DNA of 64,000 nt from Desulfobulbus sp. GTDB taxonomy: Bacteria; Desulfobacterota; Desulfobulbia; Desulfobulbales; Desulfobulbaceae. Positions 40,322 to 49,108 of this stretch are shown here, piece by piece. Position 1 is the first letter of the stretch. The number at the start of each line of letters is the position of its first letter. The notes beneath the pieces were generated by a model. It saw only the letters and a list, made by a program, of their open reading frames with translations, was not told the DNA's origin and ran no database searches. The DNA is taken from assembly GCA_031280615.1 (NCBI GenBank), contig JAITGO010000020.1, forward strand, positions 98,482-162,481. The letters are read 5' to 3'. The translations under genes and the position numbers were made by a program.

Positions 40322-40475
40322 GCGTTTCTCCAGGACGGAAATGGTCGGGACCGGGCGGGCCTGCCGTGGGCCGAAGGCTGCCCGGCCGGCGCAAGAAAGT
40401 GGGGCCGTAACCGGGCCAGGAGCGGTTATTGCCTAAACCGGATGCAATCCATACAACAAGCAGGAGGTGAAATCC

Positions 40476-40760
40476 ATGGGTTTGTTGCCGATTGTCGAGA
40501 AAGGAAAGCCGGTGGCCTGCCATGCGGATTGGCCGCTTTTCTACATGAACGATTTTTCGCGGCTGGGCCTGGTGGTCAGCCGGCTGGCGGATGCCCTCTC
40601 GGCCCTGCGCTCAGATGGCTACATCGTGCACGCCGACGAGCGCGGCACCGTGCTGGAGATCGACGGTAAAGACCAGGTCGCGGCCATTGTGGCGGCCTTG
40701 CGCGCCAGGGCGATCGACTGCGATACGGCCGACCTGGTCAGTTGCGTGTACCAGGGGTGA
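40476..40760 (+). CDS. Conserved-looking small protein of unknown function
   Basis: A 94-residue soluble protein not recognised. A strong AGGAGGTG lies 7 bp before the ATG at 40476, so translation is likely; an in-frame GTG at 40467 overlaps that site and is rejected. It starts MGLLPIVEKGKP, has no signal or membrane helix, and the second half (about 28-90) shows an alternating strand-helix pattern (LRSDGYIVHADERGTVLEI, VAAIVAALRARAIDCD) that could be a small alpha/beta ligand-binding fold. No neighbour suggests its job. Confidence 0.6.
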   Translation: MGLLPIVEKGKPVACHADWPLFYMNDFSRLGLVVSRLADALSALRSDGYIVHADERGTVLEIDGKDQVAAIVAALRARAIDCDTADLVSCVYQG

Positions 40761-40862
40761 TAGCGCCTTTTCCTGCCCGGTGGGCAGGCCCGGATGACTC
40801 GATGGAAGCGGTGCTCCGCCCTACTCGACGCTTTTCCATTCTTCGGAGATTTGTGATTCGCC

Positions 40863-41663
40863 ATGCATGATACAGCCAATGGGCGGCCGGAAAACGGGCC
40901 GCACGCGCCCTCTTGGGTACCGTTTTCCACTTCCTGCGCCTTTCTGTTCCGCCATCCCCGCCTGCTGGGGGTAAGCCTGCTGCTGGTGCTGTTGACCGGC
41001 ACCTTCACCTGGCTGGGCTATCTCTTCACCGTGGATCTGATCAACCACTTCACCGGCGCGTTTTTCACCACCCCGCCCACGGTGGAGAAATTCTGGCACT
41101 GGCCGCTGTTGTGGGGCTGGACAGCCCTGAAATGGGGCTTTTTGCTCCTCACCCGGGTCGCCGCCTTTTACCTGGCCTTTATCCTAGCCTATAGCCTGAC
41201 CACGCCCGGCTACGCCTTTCTCAGTACCTGGGCCGGCAACCGTTATTGCGTCCAGGCCGGGGAGGGCGAGGCGGTGTTCAGTCTGGCCGGCGCCCTGGTC
41301 GACCTGCGCGAGGGCCTCAAGATCGGCGCCATGGGCCTGGTGGTCACGGCCGGCGCCCTGTTCGCCAACTTCGTGCCGGTGATCGGCCAGGTCACGGTGT
41401 TCGTGCTCTATTCCTACTATTCGGCCCTGATGTTCGTCGACTATCCCGCCTCCCGCTACCGCTGGACCTTGGGGCAAAAACTCGGCTGGCTGCGGCTGCA
41501 CAGCGGCCAGGCCTTCCGCCTGGGGATTTTTCCGGCCCTGATCAGCATGGTGCCCTTGCTGAATATTTTCCTGATGGCCCTGTTCTTCCCCCTGTTCACC
41601 ATCCACACCACCCTCAATTTCCTGACCATCGAAGGCCGCAAGGAGATCGTCCCTTCTTCCTGA
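40863..41663 (+). CDS. EI24-domain (CysZ-like) membrane protein
   Basis: A 266-residue inner-membrane protein with about four to five helices (about 35-60, 95-125, 150-195, 225-255). The helix-turn patterns SLTTPGYAFLS and FVPVIGQV resemble the EI24/CysZ family; CysZ is linked with sulfate uptake, but many members have no known role. The stop is 80 bp from the convergent hybrid kinase end. Confidence 0.7.
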   Translation: MHDTANGRPENGPHAPSWVPFSTSCAFLFRHPRLLGVSLLLVLLTGTFTWLGYLFTVDLINHFTGAFFTTPPTVEKFWHWPLLWGWTALKWGFLLLTRVAAFYLAFILAYSLTTPGYAFLSTWAGNRYCVQAGEGEAVFSLAGALVDLREGLKIGAMGLVVTAGALFANFVPVIGQVTVFVLYSYYSALMFVDYPASRYRWTLGQKLGWLRLHSGQAFRLGIFPALISMVPLLNIFLMALFFPLFTIHTTLNFLTIEGRKEIVPSS

Positions 41664-41744
41664 AACCGTGACTTTTTTTGATAGGAATAAAAAGAGACCG
41701 GTCGCCGCCTGACGGCTTGCTTCCCGGAGCGTTGGGGAAGGCAA

Positions 41745-43739
41745 TCAGTTGTCGAGGACCGAGCGGACGCAGCGGGCCAGATCGGACAGGACCACCGGCT
41801 TGTTCAGGAATCCCTCGATCCCCATGGAATGGGCGCTGCCGTCGTCCAGTTGTTCGCTGAAACCGGTGCAGATGATCACCTTGATATCGGGTCGGATCTT
41901 TTTGATTTCCCGGTAGAGTTGCAGCCCGGTCATCTGGGGCATGGTCAGATCGGCGATGAGGAGATCGATTCGGTCGGCAAGACTGCGGAAGGCCTCCAGG
42001 GCGTCGTAGCTGCTGATCCGAACCGTCACCTTGTAGCCCAGCCGTTCCAGCATGCCGGTAGTAACGTCGGCAATCGATTTTTCGTCGTCCACCAGGAGGA
42101 TATGCTCGGTGCCTTGCGGCAGCGGTTGCTGCGGGTCGAAGGCGGCGGGTTGGCGGGCGGCGGCCAGTTCCACCACCGGAAAATAGAGGATGAAGGCCGT
42201 GCCTCGGCCGATCTCGCTCTCCACTCGGATTTCGCCGCCGTATCCCCGCAGGATGCCGAGCACCACGGCCAGGCCCAGGCCGGTGCCCTTGCCGCGCGGC
42301 TTGGTGCTGAAATAAGGTTCGAAGATCTTGCCCATGGTGGCCTTGTCGATGCCGTGGCCGGTGTCTTCGATGCGCAGTTGCAAATAGATTCCAGGGCCGA
42401 TGGACAGTTCTGCGGATTCGTCCCTGCCGAGGGTGACGGTTTTCAGGTGGATGCACAGGCGGCCGCCCCGGTCTTCCATGGCATGGAAGGCATTGGTGAC
42501 CAGGTTCATGATCACCTGGTGCAGCTGGGTGGCGTCGGCCATCACCCGCGGGCACTGGTCGGCCAGGTCGTATTCGATCTCGATGGTCGCGGGCAGGGTG
42601 GGGCGGACCAGGCCGATGACCTCCTGGATGATATCGGTCAGCGAAACCGGGGTGATTTCCTGGTCGACCTGACGGCTGAAGGTGAGGATCTGCTTGACCA
42701 GGTCGCGGGCCCGCTTGGCGGCGTCGACAATGCCCCGGCAATGCTCGCGCAGCTGCGGGTTATCGGCGTTTTCGATGAGCATCAGCTCGGCACGGCCCAT
42801 GATCGGCGCCAGGATATTGTTGAAATCGTGGGCGATGCCGCCGGCCAGGCTGCCGATGGCCTCGAGCTTTTGCGTCTGCTGTAGTTTTTTCTCGAATGTC
42901 TTGTTTTCGTTGCGCAGCCGGACTTGCTCGGTGATGTCGATGATGGTGACGAACACCTTGCGCCAGCTCTGCTCGAAGCCGGCGGCTACCACCGCCCGTC
43001 GTTCGACGGTCAGGGGTTCGCCGCTCAAGGTCCTGTTTTCCAGCACGATTTCACTCCGGCCATCCCGGATGAGCCCCAATAACTCCTTTTTGAATTGCAA
43101 CAACTGGTCCGTGGGCAGCACCGAGGTCAACTGTCCGAGGGAGCTCGGCGCGGCGGCACCGTACAGGCTGAGCGCCGTCCGATTGGCGTCGATGATGCGG
43201 ACCATGGCGGCGCAGCGGGCCAGGCTTTCGGGGTTGTCGGCGAAGTAGCGCAGAAGATCGGTTTCGCCCTGGGCCTGCAACTGGTCGAGGAAGGTTTTGA
43301 CCGTGCTTAGGTCTTCTTCGAGAAGGGCCACGGGCGAGTGCTCGAACAGCAGGCGATAGCGGGCCTCTGTTTCCTCAAGTGCTTTCGAGGTGTTCGAGAT
43401 GATGGATTTTTTTCGGAGATTGAGGACGATGAGGGTCGAGATCAGGAGTGTGGCCACCGCCAGGCCGGAGATGGTACAGAGATCGACAAGGTCGAGGCTG
43501 AGCTGGGGAGCCGCATCGGACGGCCCGGTGACGGCATGACCCGGCTGGGCAATCAGGATCGCCAGCATGGCGCAGGACCGGACCGGCTGCGAAAACCGGC
43601 GCCGCAGCAAATGGGCCGCCAGCCGCTTCCGGGAATGCATGCGATGCGCAAGAAGCGCAAGGGCTCGCAACATGGTGGGCGCGCCTCGGGTCAGGATCGT
43701 GGGGGAGCTGGGGGGATCGCATGAGACAGCATGTCGCAT
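41745..43739 (-). CDS. Membrane hybrid histidine kinase with PAS and C-terminal receiver
   Basis: A 664-residue kinase. A hydrophobic stretch (about 85-108, ISGLAVATLLISTLIV) is a membrane helix; a PAS-like domain (about 120-270) precedes HisKA (His in GGIAHDFNNIL), an HATPase (DTGHGID, GKGTGLGLAV) and a REC domain with Asp in LIADLTMPQ. The HDFNN phosphorylation motif is the type 4 kinase class that often works with its own receiver. The start is uncertain: Met at 43739, 43673 and later positions lack clear ribosome sites. No partner regulator is adjacent. Confidence 0.88.
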   Translation of the reverse strand: MRHAVSCDPPSSPTILTRGAPTMLRALALLAHRMHSRKRLAAHLLRRRFSQPVRSCAMLAILIAQPGHAVTGPSDAAPQLSLDLVDLCTISGLAVATLLISTLIVLNLRKKSIISNTSKALEETEARYRLLFEHSPVALLEEDLSTVKTFLDQLQAQGETDLLRYFADNPESLARCAAMVRIIDANRTALSLYGAAAPSSLGQLTSVLPTDQLLQFKKELLGLIRDGRSEIVLENRTLSGEPLTVERRAVVAAGFEQSWRKVFVTIIDITEQVRLRNENKTFEKKLQQTQKLEAIGSLAGGIAHDFNNILAPIMGRAELMLIENADNPQLREHCRGIVDAAKRARDLVKQILTFSRQVDQEITPVSLTDIIQEVIGLVRPTLPATIEIEYDLADQCPRVMADATQLHQVIMNLVTNAFHAMEDRGGRLCIHLKTVTLGRDESAELSIGPGIYLQLRIEDTGHGIDKATMGKIFEPYFSTKPRGKGTGLGLAVVLGILRGYGGEIRVESEIGRGTAFILYFPVVELAAARQPAAFDPQQPLPQGTEHILLVDDEKSIADVTTGMLERLGYKVTVRISSYDALEAFRSLADRIDLLIADLTMPQMTGLQLYREIKKIRPDIKVIICTGFSEQLDDGSAHSMGIEGFLNKPVVLSDLARCVRSVLDN

Positions 43740-44040
43740 CTTATGAAAAAAATTGGAGTACTGTCAAAAAGAAATCGTACCTGGCGGGGCGGAAAGGCGT
43801 ATTTCCCGTCAGATCGATGCGGCCTCCTGTTGCCTGTTCCGGGCACCTGTATTCGCTTTTCCCGCTTATGCGGAATCGAGTCCAGGGGTGATGGCCGGGT
43901 GTCAAGAGGCAACCAGCCGCCGCCCCGAGGGACGAATGTGGCGATTGTCCGGGATAACCTCATTATAATATTGACAATTACATACGGGTTCGATAGCCTG
44001 CTGCGAACGTGTTTCGGGCGGTATCAAGGGGAGAAGCATC
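43740..44040. other. 301-bp divergent intergenic region
   Basis: It lies between the hybrid kinase and the rhodanese-MBL gene. No gene is seen. The AT-rich part at 43955-43995 holds promoter-like boxes reported separately. Confidence 0.5.
43964..43999 (+). promoter_or_regulatory. Promoter-like boxes before the rhodanese-MBL gene
   Basis: A perfect TATAAT at 43964-43969 has no good -35 box at the right spacing. A perfect TTGACA at 43971-43976 is followed by GATAGC at 43992-43997 (15-bp spacer). One of the two probably drives the gene starting at 44041. Confidence 0.4.
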
Positions 44041-45201
44041 ATGGCAATCTATATCTACGAGGCCAAGGATCTGTTCCACTGGCTGTCCACCGGGGTGGAC
44101 ATGGTGGTGCTCGATGTAAGAAACGCCAAAGATTTCGCCCGGTTCCAGGTTGAAAGCCCTCGACCGTTTACTCTGGTCAACATCTCCTACTTCGATTTCA
44201 TAGAAGACGAGGAGGAGGCCGTGGCCCGCGTCCCCCGGAACCGCGCAGTACGCATCGTCTGCGCCAAGGAGAATTCGGCCCGCTACGTTGCCGAGATTCT
44301 CGATCGGCACGGATTCGAGGTCGGCTATCTGCAAGACGGCATTTCCTCCTGGGGCAACCTGCTGGTGCCGAGGCCGGTTGGCCGGGGCACGGACTACGAA
44401 CTGTTCCAGTTTATCCGGCCGGGCAAGGCCTCGTGCAGCTACGGCCTGGTCAGCGGCAAGGAAATGATGCTGTTCGATCCCTCGCGCAACCTCGATTTCT
44501 ACCTGGAGTTCGCGGCACAGCAGGGATGCATGGTCACCAAGACCTTCGAGACCCACCTCCAGGCCGATTACATTGCCGGCAGCCGGGACATCGCCCGCCA
44601 AACCGGGGCTATCTTTTACGCCAACGACGGCGATTTCAAGACGTCAAACAATCCCTATACCCCCCTGCGGGACGGCGAGACCCTGCGATTTGGCCTCGGC
44701 GGCCCCGACGTGCGCGCGATGTTCACGCCGGGCCACACGCCCGGTTCCACCTCCTATCTCATCGACGAACGATTTCTTTTGTCCGGCGACACCGTTTTCA
44801 TCGACTCGGTGGGGCGGCCCGATCTGGGCGGCAAGGCGGAAGAATGGGCCGTGATGCTCTACGAGACGATCCGGGCGGTCAAGCGCCTCGACCCGAATCT
44901 CCAGGTGCTGCCCGGCCATTATATCGATTGGCGGGAAGCGAACGAGGACTTGGTCTTCAGCCGCAGCCTGGGCGGGATTCTGGAGCGCAACCGCGCCATC
45001 TACGAAATCGACAACCCGGCCACGTTCGTCGCCTTCATCCAGGCGAACATGCGGCCGCAACCCGAGGAATACGCCACTATCCGCCTGGTCAACGCCAATC
45101 TTCGCGAAGAGGAACAGGTGCGGCAGGAGGAACTGGATCTCGGAAAGAACGAATGTGCCGCCTCGGCCTATGCCAAGGCGCAGCAACCCCGGAGCGCCTG
45201 A
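44041..45201 (+). CDS. Rhodanese-metallo-beta-lactamase fold protein (persulfide dioxygenase-like)
   Basis: A 386-residue fusion of an N-terminal rhodanese domain (about 5-110, Cys74 in VCAKENSA) and an MBL domain (about 120-330). The family motif HxHxDH reads His172-x-Gln174-x-Asp176-Tyr177, so two of four ligands are changed. His232 (PGHTPGS), Asp250 (SGDTVF) and His293 (PGHYID) remain. In human ETHE1 the single iron is held by the equivalents of His172, His232 and Asp250, so iron binding is still possible. The likely role is oxidation or transfer of persulfide sulfur, useful where sulfide is abundant. Equivalences are by eye. Confidence 0.85.
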   Translation: MAIYIYEAKDLFHWLSTGVDMVVLDVRNAKDFARFQVESPRPFTLVNISYFDFIEDEEEAVARVPRNRAVRIVCAKENSARYVAEILDRHGFEVGYLQDGISSWGNLLVPRPVGRGTDYELFQFIRPGKASCSYGLVSGKEMMLFDPSRNLDFYLEFAAQQGCMVTKTFETHLQADYIAGSRDIARQTGAIFYANDGDFKTSNNPYTPLRDGETLRFGLGGPDVRAMFTPGHTPGSTSYLIDERFLLSGDTVFIDSVGRPDLGGKAEEWAVMLYETIRAVKRLDPNLQVLPGHYIDWREANEDLVFSRSLGGILERNRAIYEIDNPATFVAFIQANMRPQPEEYATIRLVNANLREEEQVRQEELDLGKNECAASAYAKAQQPRSA

Positions 45202-45280
45202 GCAATCCGGGCCGGTGGCAAAGGGGTCGGCCCGACTGCCGGGCCGGCGAAAGATTTGTCTCCTTTTTCGTCAGAGGATT

Positions 45281-46075
45281 ATGGCTTACACACCTGTTCG
45301 ATCGATCGTTGGCAAAGGCTTGCTGTTCTGTTCGTTGTTGACCCTGGCCGCCCTGGGCGGCCCGCCACCGGCCACCGGCATTGAGCCGCCGAGCACGCCC
45401 AAGGCGGACCAGCTGATGTCCCAAACCAAGCCCAAGATTCAACAGGAGTTACGGAGCAAGGGATTTGCCCTGGGCGAGCCGATATTTGTCCGTATCTTCA
45501 AGCTCCCCGGCATCCTGGAGCTGTGGATGGACAAGGGCCGGGGGTTTGAGTTGTTCAAAAGCTATCGGGTATGCAACTATTCGGGTTTTCTCGGGCCCAA
45601 GATCAACGAGGGCGACTGGCAGTCTCCCGAAGGATTCTACAGTGTCAGTGCCGAACAGATGAATCCCAAATCGTCCTACCATCTCGCCTTTGACGTCGGC
45701 TATCCCAATGAGTTCGATATGTCCAAAAACCGGACCGGCAGCCTGATCATGGTGCATGGCGATTGCCAGTCGGTGGGCTGCTTCGCCATGACCGACGGCC
45801 GCATCGAGGAGATCTATTTGCTGGCGCACGAGGCGCTCAAAAACGGGCAGGAGCGTTTTGGCGTGCATATCTTCCCCTTTCCCTTGACCCCGCTGAATTT
45901 GAAGAAATTCGCGGCCTCGCCCTGGATCAAGTTTTGGCAGGCCCTGGAGCCGGGATACACCGCCTTCGAGCAATCGAAACAGGTCCCCGAGGTGTCGGTG
46001 CACAACGGCGAGTACGTGGTGGAGACGCCAAGCCACAAGCTTGCCATGCAGCATACTTTTGAGCAGGGACGGTGA
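45281..46075 (+). CDS. L,D-transpeptidase family protein, YafK/DpaA-like
   Basis: A 264-residue exported protein with a signal peptide (about 1-30) and a YkuD domain (about 80-190). Catalytic motif HGDCQSVGCFAM, with Cys in SVGC. The segments EGFYSV, NPKSSYHLAFDVGYPNEFD are typical of YafK, now known in E. coli as DpaA, which releases Lpp from peptidoglycan. Lipoprotein release or 3-3 cross-linking are both possible. The ATG at 45281 follows AGAGG; an upstream frame from 45155 overlaps the previous gene. Confidence 0.88.
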   Translation: MAYTPVRSIVGKGLLFCSLLTLAALGGPPPATGIEPPSTPKADQLMSQTKPKIQQELRSKGFALGEPIFVRIFKLPGILELWMDKGRGFELFKSYRVCNYSGFLGPKINEGDWQSPEGFYSVSAEQMNPKSSYHLAFDVGYPNEFDMSKNRTGSLIMVHGDCQSVGCFAMTDGRIEEIYLLAHEALKNGQERFGVHIFPFPLTPLNLKKFAASPWIKFWQALEPGYTAFEQSKQVPEVSVHNGEYVVETPSHKLAMQHTFEQGR

Positions 46076-46077
46076 CC

Positions 46078-46410
46078 ATGACTACTCCGGCCCGCCGCCG
46101 TTCGCAGCGCATTGTCTTCAACAGCACCGCCGTGCTTCGCTACGGCGATGACGAATCGTTGGAAGTACAGGTCGATACCAGAAACATCAGCATCCACGGC
46201 CTTTTTCTCGTAACCGAGGTCCGGCTGCCTCTGGAAACGCCCTGTACGGTTGAAATCAACCTGATCGGCACCACCAGTCAAATGGAAGTGCTTGCCCAAG
46301 GAGTGGTTCGGCGCCACGAGCCCGACGGCCTGGCGGTAGCCTTTACCCAGCTCGATCCGGACAGTTTTCTCCACATCCTCAATCTGGTCAAACTCCACGA
46401 AGCGGAATAG
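46078..46410 (+). CDS. PilZ domain protein
   Basis: A 110-residue single-domain PilZ protein. The c-di-GMP-binding RxxxR lies in RRRSQR near the N-terminus and the second motif is NISIHGLFL (N-x-S-x2-G). It could bind c-di-GMP made by the cyclases in this window. Two bases separate it from the stop of the L,D-transpeptidase gene. The ATG at 46078 is chosen over a GTG at 46072. Confidence 0.82.
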   Translation: MTTPARRRSQRIVFNSTAVLRYGDDESLEVQVDTRNISIHGLFLVTEVRLPLETPCTVEINLIGTTSQMEVLAQGVVRRHEPDGLAVAFTQLDPDSFLHILNLVKLHEAE

Positions 46411-46950
46411 GGCGCCAGGGGCGCCCAAGGCGCCCCCTGTTCCCGCTCCCTCCTTCGCCTCCTTTCTTTCCCGCTCCGTCGGTGTTCGGCTGGATCCTCC
46501 GTTGCCAGGCATCGTGCACACCGGCACCGGCGGGTTCGGGGTTGCTTGCCATTCCCGTTCCTGTTTCCATCCACTGTAGTGCGCGGGTGTGGGCGGATAT
46601 TATCCCCATCCACTCTTTTCCTTTCGTTGTCTTTTTTGCAAGTCAACGCCAACCAGGCACCATGATGCAATTGGTGTAACTGCTACCCATGGTTTCCATG
46701 CAAGAGAACAAATATTCAACAGGCAACCGCTTGACATCGCCATAAAACTCTGTTTTGTTTGATACGCTTGATGCTGTGCTGCGTTTTCATGATCGAAGCA
46801 GATCGATTGGTGGATTGTTGTGTGAAAGGAGGTTCGGACCCCGTTTATCCTGAATATTTTTGGCATAACTGAATTTTTTCAGGATGATTGTGCAGTTTAT
46901 CCGTGCTTGCGACCGTAAGGCATTCATTTTTCCAAACACCGGGAATAAAC
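46411..46950. other. 540-bp gene-free leader region before the cytochrome pair
   Basis: No gene is supported. A GC-rich hairpin at 46418-46436 (8-bp stem, CAA loop) just after the PilZ gene may end transcription weakly. TTGACA at 46731-46736 lies in AT-rich DNA but has no good -10 box. An 8-bp inverted repeat (46847-46854 with 46878-46885) is close to the cytochrome start. Confidence 0.5.
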
Positions 46951-47463
46951 ATGAAGAAAACGCTCCTTTTCCTCCTTGCGGGCACCCTGGTCGGGATTGG
47001 CCTGGCCTTGGGCGGTGCCGAAATGATCGAACGAACCTCCGGGGTCGAATTCTGCTCGTCCTGCCACTCCATGCGGCCCATGGCGCGCGCCTACGAGGAA
47101 GATATCCATGGCGGACGGAACAGATTCGGCGTCAAGGCGCGCTGCGTGGATTGCCACCTGCCGCACGACAACGTTTTGGACTACGTGGTTGCCAAGGCCT
47201 ACAGCGGCACCAAGGACGTGTTGGGCGAATTGTTCTGGGTCAAGACCTTTGACTGGGTGGGAAATCTCCAGCACCGGGAACGATTCACCTATTCCTCGGG
47301 CTGCCGCCAATGCCACGACTTAAACGCCATCCGCTACCAAATTCCCAAGGCCTTTCTTGCTCATCGGGACTACAAGATGGGCATCGTCGCATCCTGCGTG
47401 CACTGCCATCGGCATGTCGGTCATAAGGATATCACAGGATATCTCACTCAACAGCAGCCATAG
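46951..47463 (+). CDS. NapC/NrfH-type tetrahaem membrane cytochrome c
   Basis: A 170-residue quinol dehydrogenase subunit with one N-terminal membrane anchor (about 3-25) and four CxxCH haem sites: CSSCH, CVDCH, CRQCH and CVHCH. The first, followed by SM, fits the Met-ligated haem of NrfH. It takes electrons from menaquinol and passes them to a periplasmic reductase, here almost certainly the octahaem protein encoded 10 bp downstream. The ATG at 46951 is preferred to one at 46888 because the anchor follows it directly. Confidence 0.92.
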   Translation: MKKTLLFLLAGTLVGIGLALGGAEMIERTSGVEFCSSCHSMRPMARAYEEDIHGGRNRFGVKARCVDCHLPHDNVLDYVVAKAYSGTKDVLGELFWVKTFDWVGNLQHRERFTYSSGCRQCHDLNAIRYQIPKAFLAHRDYKMGIVASCVHCHRHVGHKDITGYLTQQQP

Positions 47464-47473
47464 GAGGAGGAAA

Positions 47474-48784
47474 ATGCGTTTACTACTCGCGGTGATCGTA
47501 GCTGTCGGCCTGGTCGCTCCGGCGTTCGCCCTAGACAGCGGCATCAAGACCCTCAAGGTCGAACGAGGCCTCACCCCGGATGCGCAGAAATGCGTCGAAT
47601 GCCACGCGGACAAGCAACCGGGCATTGTTGCCGACTGGACGGCGAGCCGGCACGGGCATGTCGGCGTCTCCTGCATCGACTGCCACAGCGTGGACAAAAG
47701 CTCGCCCATGGCGGCCCAGAATTGTCCCGGCGTCAAGGGTACGGAGCTGTACGTGACGGTGATGGTTACCCCGGCGACCTGTGGCCGGTGCCACGCCAAC
47801 GAGGTGGGGCAATTCGGCCGGAGCGGGCACCATCGGGGCAGCCTGCAATACAATGTGAAGGAAGGGCTGAATTTTAAATCCATGTCCGACCTGATCGAAA
47901 AGCACGAGGGCCAGGGCATCGAGAAATACAAACGGGCCCCGGAAATGGCGGGATGCATGCAATGCCACGGTTCCAAGATCACGCTCGGTGCCGACAAGCG
48001 CCCGACCAAGGAAGGATGGCCGGCCGCAGGAATCGGCACCATCTGGCCTGACGGGACGGTAGGCAACTGCGTGGCCTGCCACACCAGGCACCGTTTCAAC
48101 ATTGCCGAAGCCCGCAAGCCGGCGGCCTGCGCCTCCTGCCACCTCGGGCCGGATCATCCCGATATCGAGATCTACGAAAACAGCAAGCATGGGCATATTT
48201 ACAATGCCGAAGGGGCAAGCTGGAATTTCAACAGTGCGCCGGACGCCTGGGAACCGGGCGACTATCGCGCCCCGACCTGCGCGGTCTGCCACATGAGCGG
48301 CATCGGCGGTTTGACCACGACCCACAATATCTCGGAACGGTTGAAGTGGAATCTCTGGCTGCCGGAATCCAAAATCCGCAACTCGCCCGATCCCCTCAAT
48401 CCGCTCACCGGCGACGGGATGGAAGGCCGCAAGAAGATGATGGCGGTCTGCGGCAACTGCCACAGCTCGTTGCATACCGAGAATTTCTTCCAACAGGCCG
48501 ACCTCAATGTCGAGCTGTACAACGAGGGCTACTTCCAGCCGGCCGAGGCCATGCGCAAGGAACTCGCCGACAAGAAATTGCTGAAAGCCAATCCTTGGGA
48601 CGACGAATTCCAGAGAATCTACTACTATTTGTGGCATCACGAAGGCCGCCGCATGCGGCAGGGCGCGGTCATGAACGGCCCGGATTACGCCCATTGGCAT
48701 GGAGTTTTTGAGTTGCAGCAGGATCTCTACAAGCTCAAAAGCATCTATAACAAGCGGTTGAAAACAGGGACCATCGAGGAGTAA
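47474..48784 (+). CDS. Octahaem hydroxylamine oxidoreductase-like cytochrome c (HaoA type)
   Basis: A 436-residue exported cytochrome with a signal peptide (cleavage near AFALDS) and eight CxxCH sites: CVECH, CIDCH, CGRCH, CMQCH, CVACH, CASCH, CAVCH and CGNCH. The APTCAVCHMSG, HNISERLKWNLW and GPDYAHWHG stretches match the HAO family. Pairing with a NapC/NrfH protein is the arrangement of epsilon-proteobacterial HaoCA, thought to reduce nitrite or hydroxylamine rather than oxidise it. Whether a Tyr for the P460 cross-link is present cannot be decided by eye. GGAGGAGG precedes the ATG at 47474. Confidence 0.9.
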   Translation: MRLLLAVIVAVGLVAPAFALDSGIKTLKVERGLTPDAQKCVECHADKQPGIVADWTASRHGHVGVSCIDCHSVDKSSPMAAQNCPGVKGTELYVTVMVTPATCGRCHANEVGQFGRSGHHRGSLQYNVKEGLNFKSMSDLIEKHEGQGIEKYKRAPEMAGCMQCHGSKITLGADKRPTKEGWPAAGIGTIWPDGTVGNCVACHTRHRFNIAEARKPAACASCHLGPDHPDIEIYENSKHGHIYNAEGASWNFNSAPDAWEPGDYRAPTCAVCHMSGIGGLTTTHNISERLKWNLWLPESKIRNSPDPLNPLTGDGMEGRKKMMAVCGNCHSSLHTENFFQQADLNVELYNEGYFQPAEAMRKELADKKLLKANPWDDEFQRIYYYLWHHEGRRMRQGAVMNGPDYAHWHGVFELQQDLYKLKSIYNKRLKTGTIEE

Positions 48785-48831
48785 TCCCAAGTTCGAATCG
48801 AATACGATGCAAGCTGAATAGCGAAACCGGC

Positions 48832-48873
48832 GCAAGCGGCTTCTCCTTTCAACCGAAGGGAGAAGCCGCTTGC
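48832..48873. repeat. Perfect 15-bp inverted repeat (long hairpin)
   Basis: Arms at 48832-48846 and 48859-48873 pair perfectly around a 12-nt loop, 48 bp after the octahaem cytochrome stop. No T run follows. It may stabilise the 3' end of the transcript or act as a bidirectional barrier. Confidence 0.75.
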
Positions 48874-48984
48874 CGCGATGGGATTTCAGCGGGCTAGTTG
48901 TCAGTTCGGCGCCTACCTGCGGCGCTCGTCGAAACGACCGGGAGATGGCGTGCGTTGTTGCAGGGAAAAGGGAAGAGATCGATC

Positions 48985-49015
48985 AAGGGAGCGGTGAAAA
49001 CCGCTCCCTTTTTTT
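48985..49015 (+). terminator. Rho-independent terminator after the cytochrome operon
   Basis: A 10-bp stem (48985-48994 with 49001-49010), TGAAAA loop and a T run to 49015. The A/T symmetry at the stem base could let it serve the minus-strand gene as well. Confidence 0.88.
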
Positions 49016-49108
49016 GCGCCGACACAACCTTGCCGGAACATCACGCCAGTAAGGAACGTTGCTGGCTGCCAGGTGTTCCGGCTCTCCGAACCGGCGGCGG
49101 GTGGGCCT

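Larger units (their letters stand above)
48785..49108. other. 324-bp region between convergent cytochrome and ferredoxin genes
   Basis: No gene is supported; short open frames lack motifs. It contains one long hairpin and one strong terminator, both listed separately. Confidence 0.6.

Noticed and set aside
47474..48784. Classical ammonia-oxidiser hydroxylamine oxidase
   Set aside because: The NrfH-type partner and the anaerobic gene context fit a reductive role better.
48870..49052. A 60-codon open frame between the hairpin and terminator
   Set aside because: It runs through the T-tailed terminator, has no ribosome site and no recognisable sequence.
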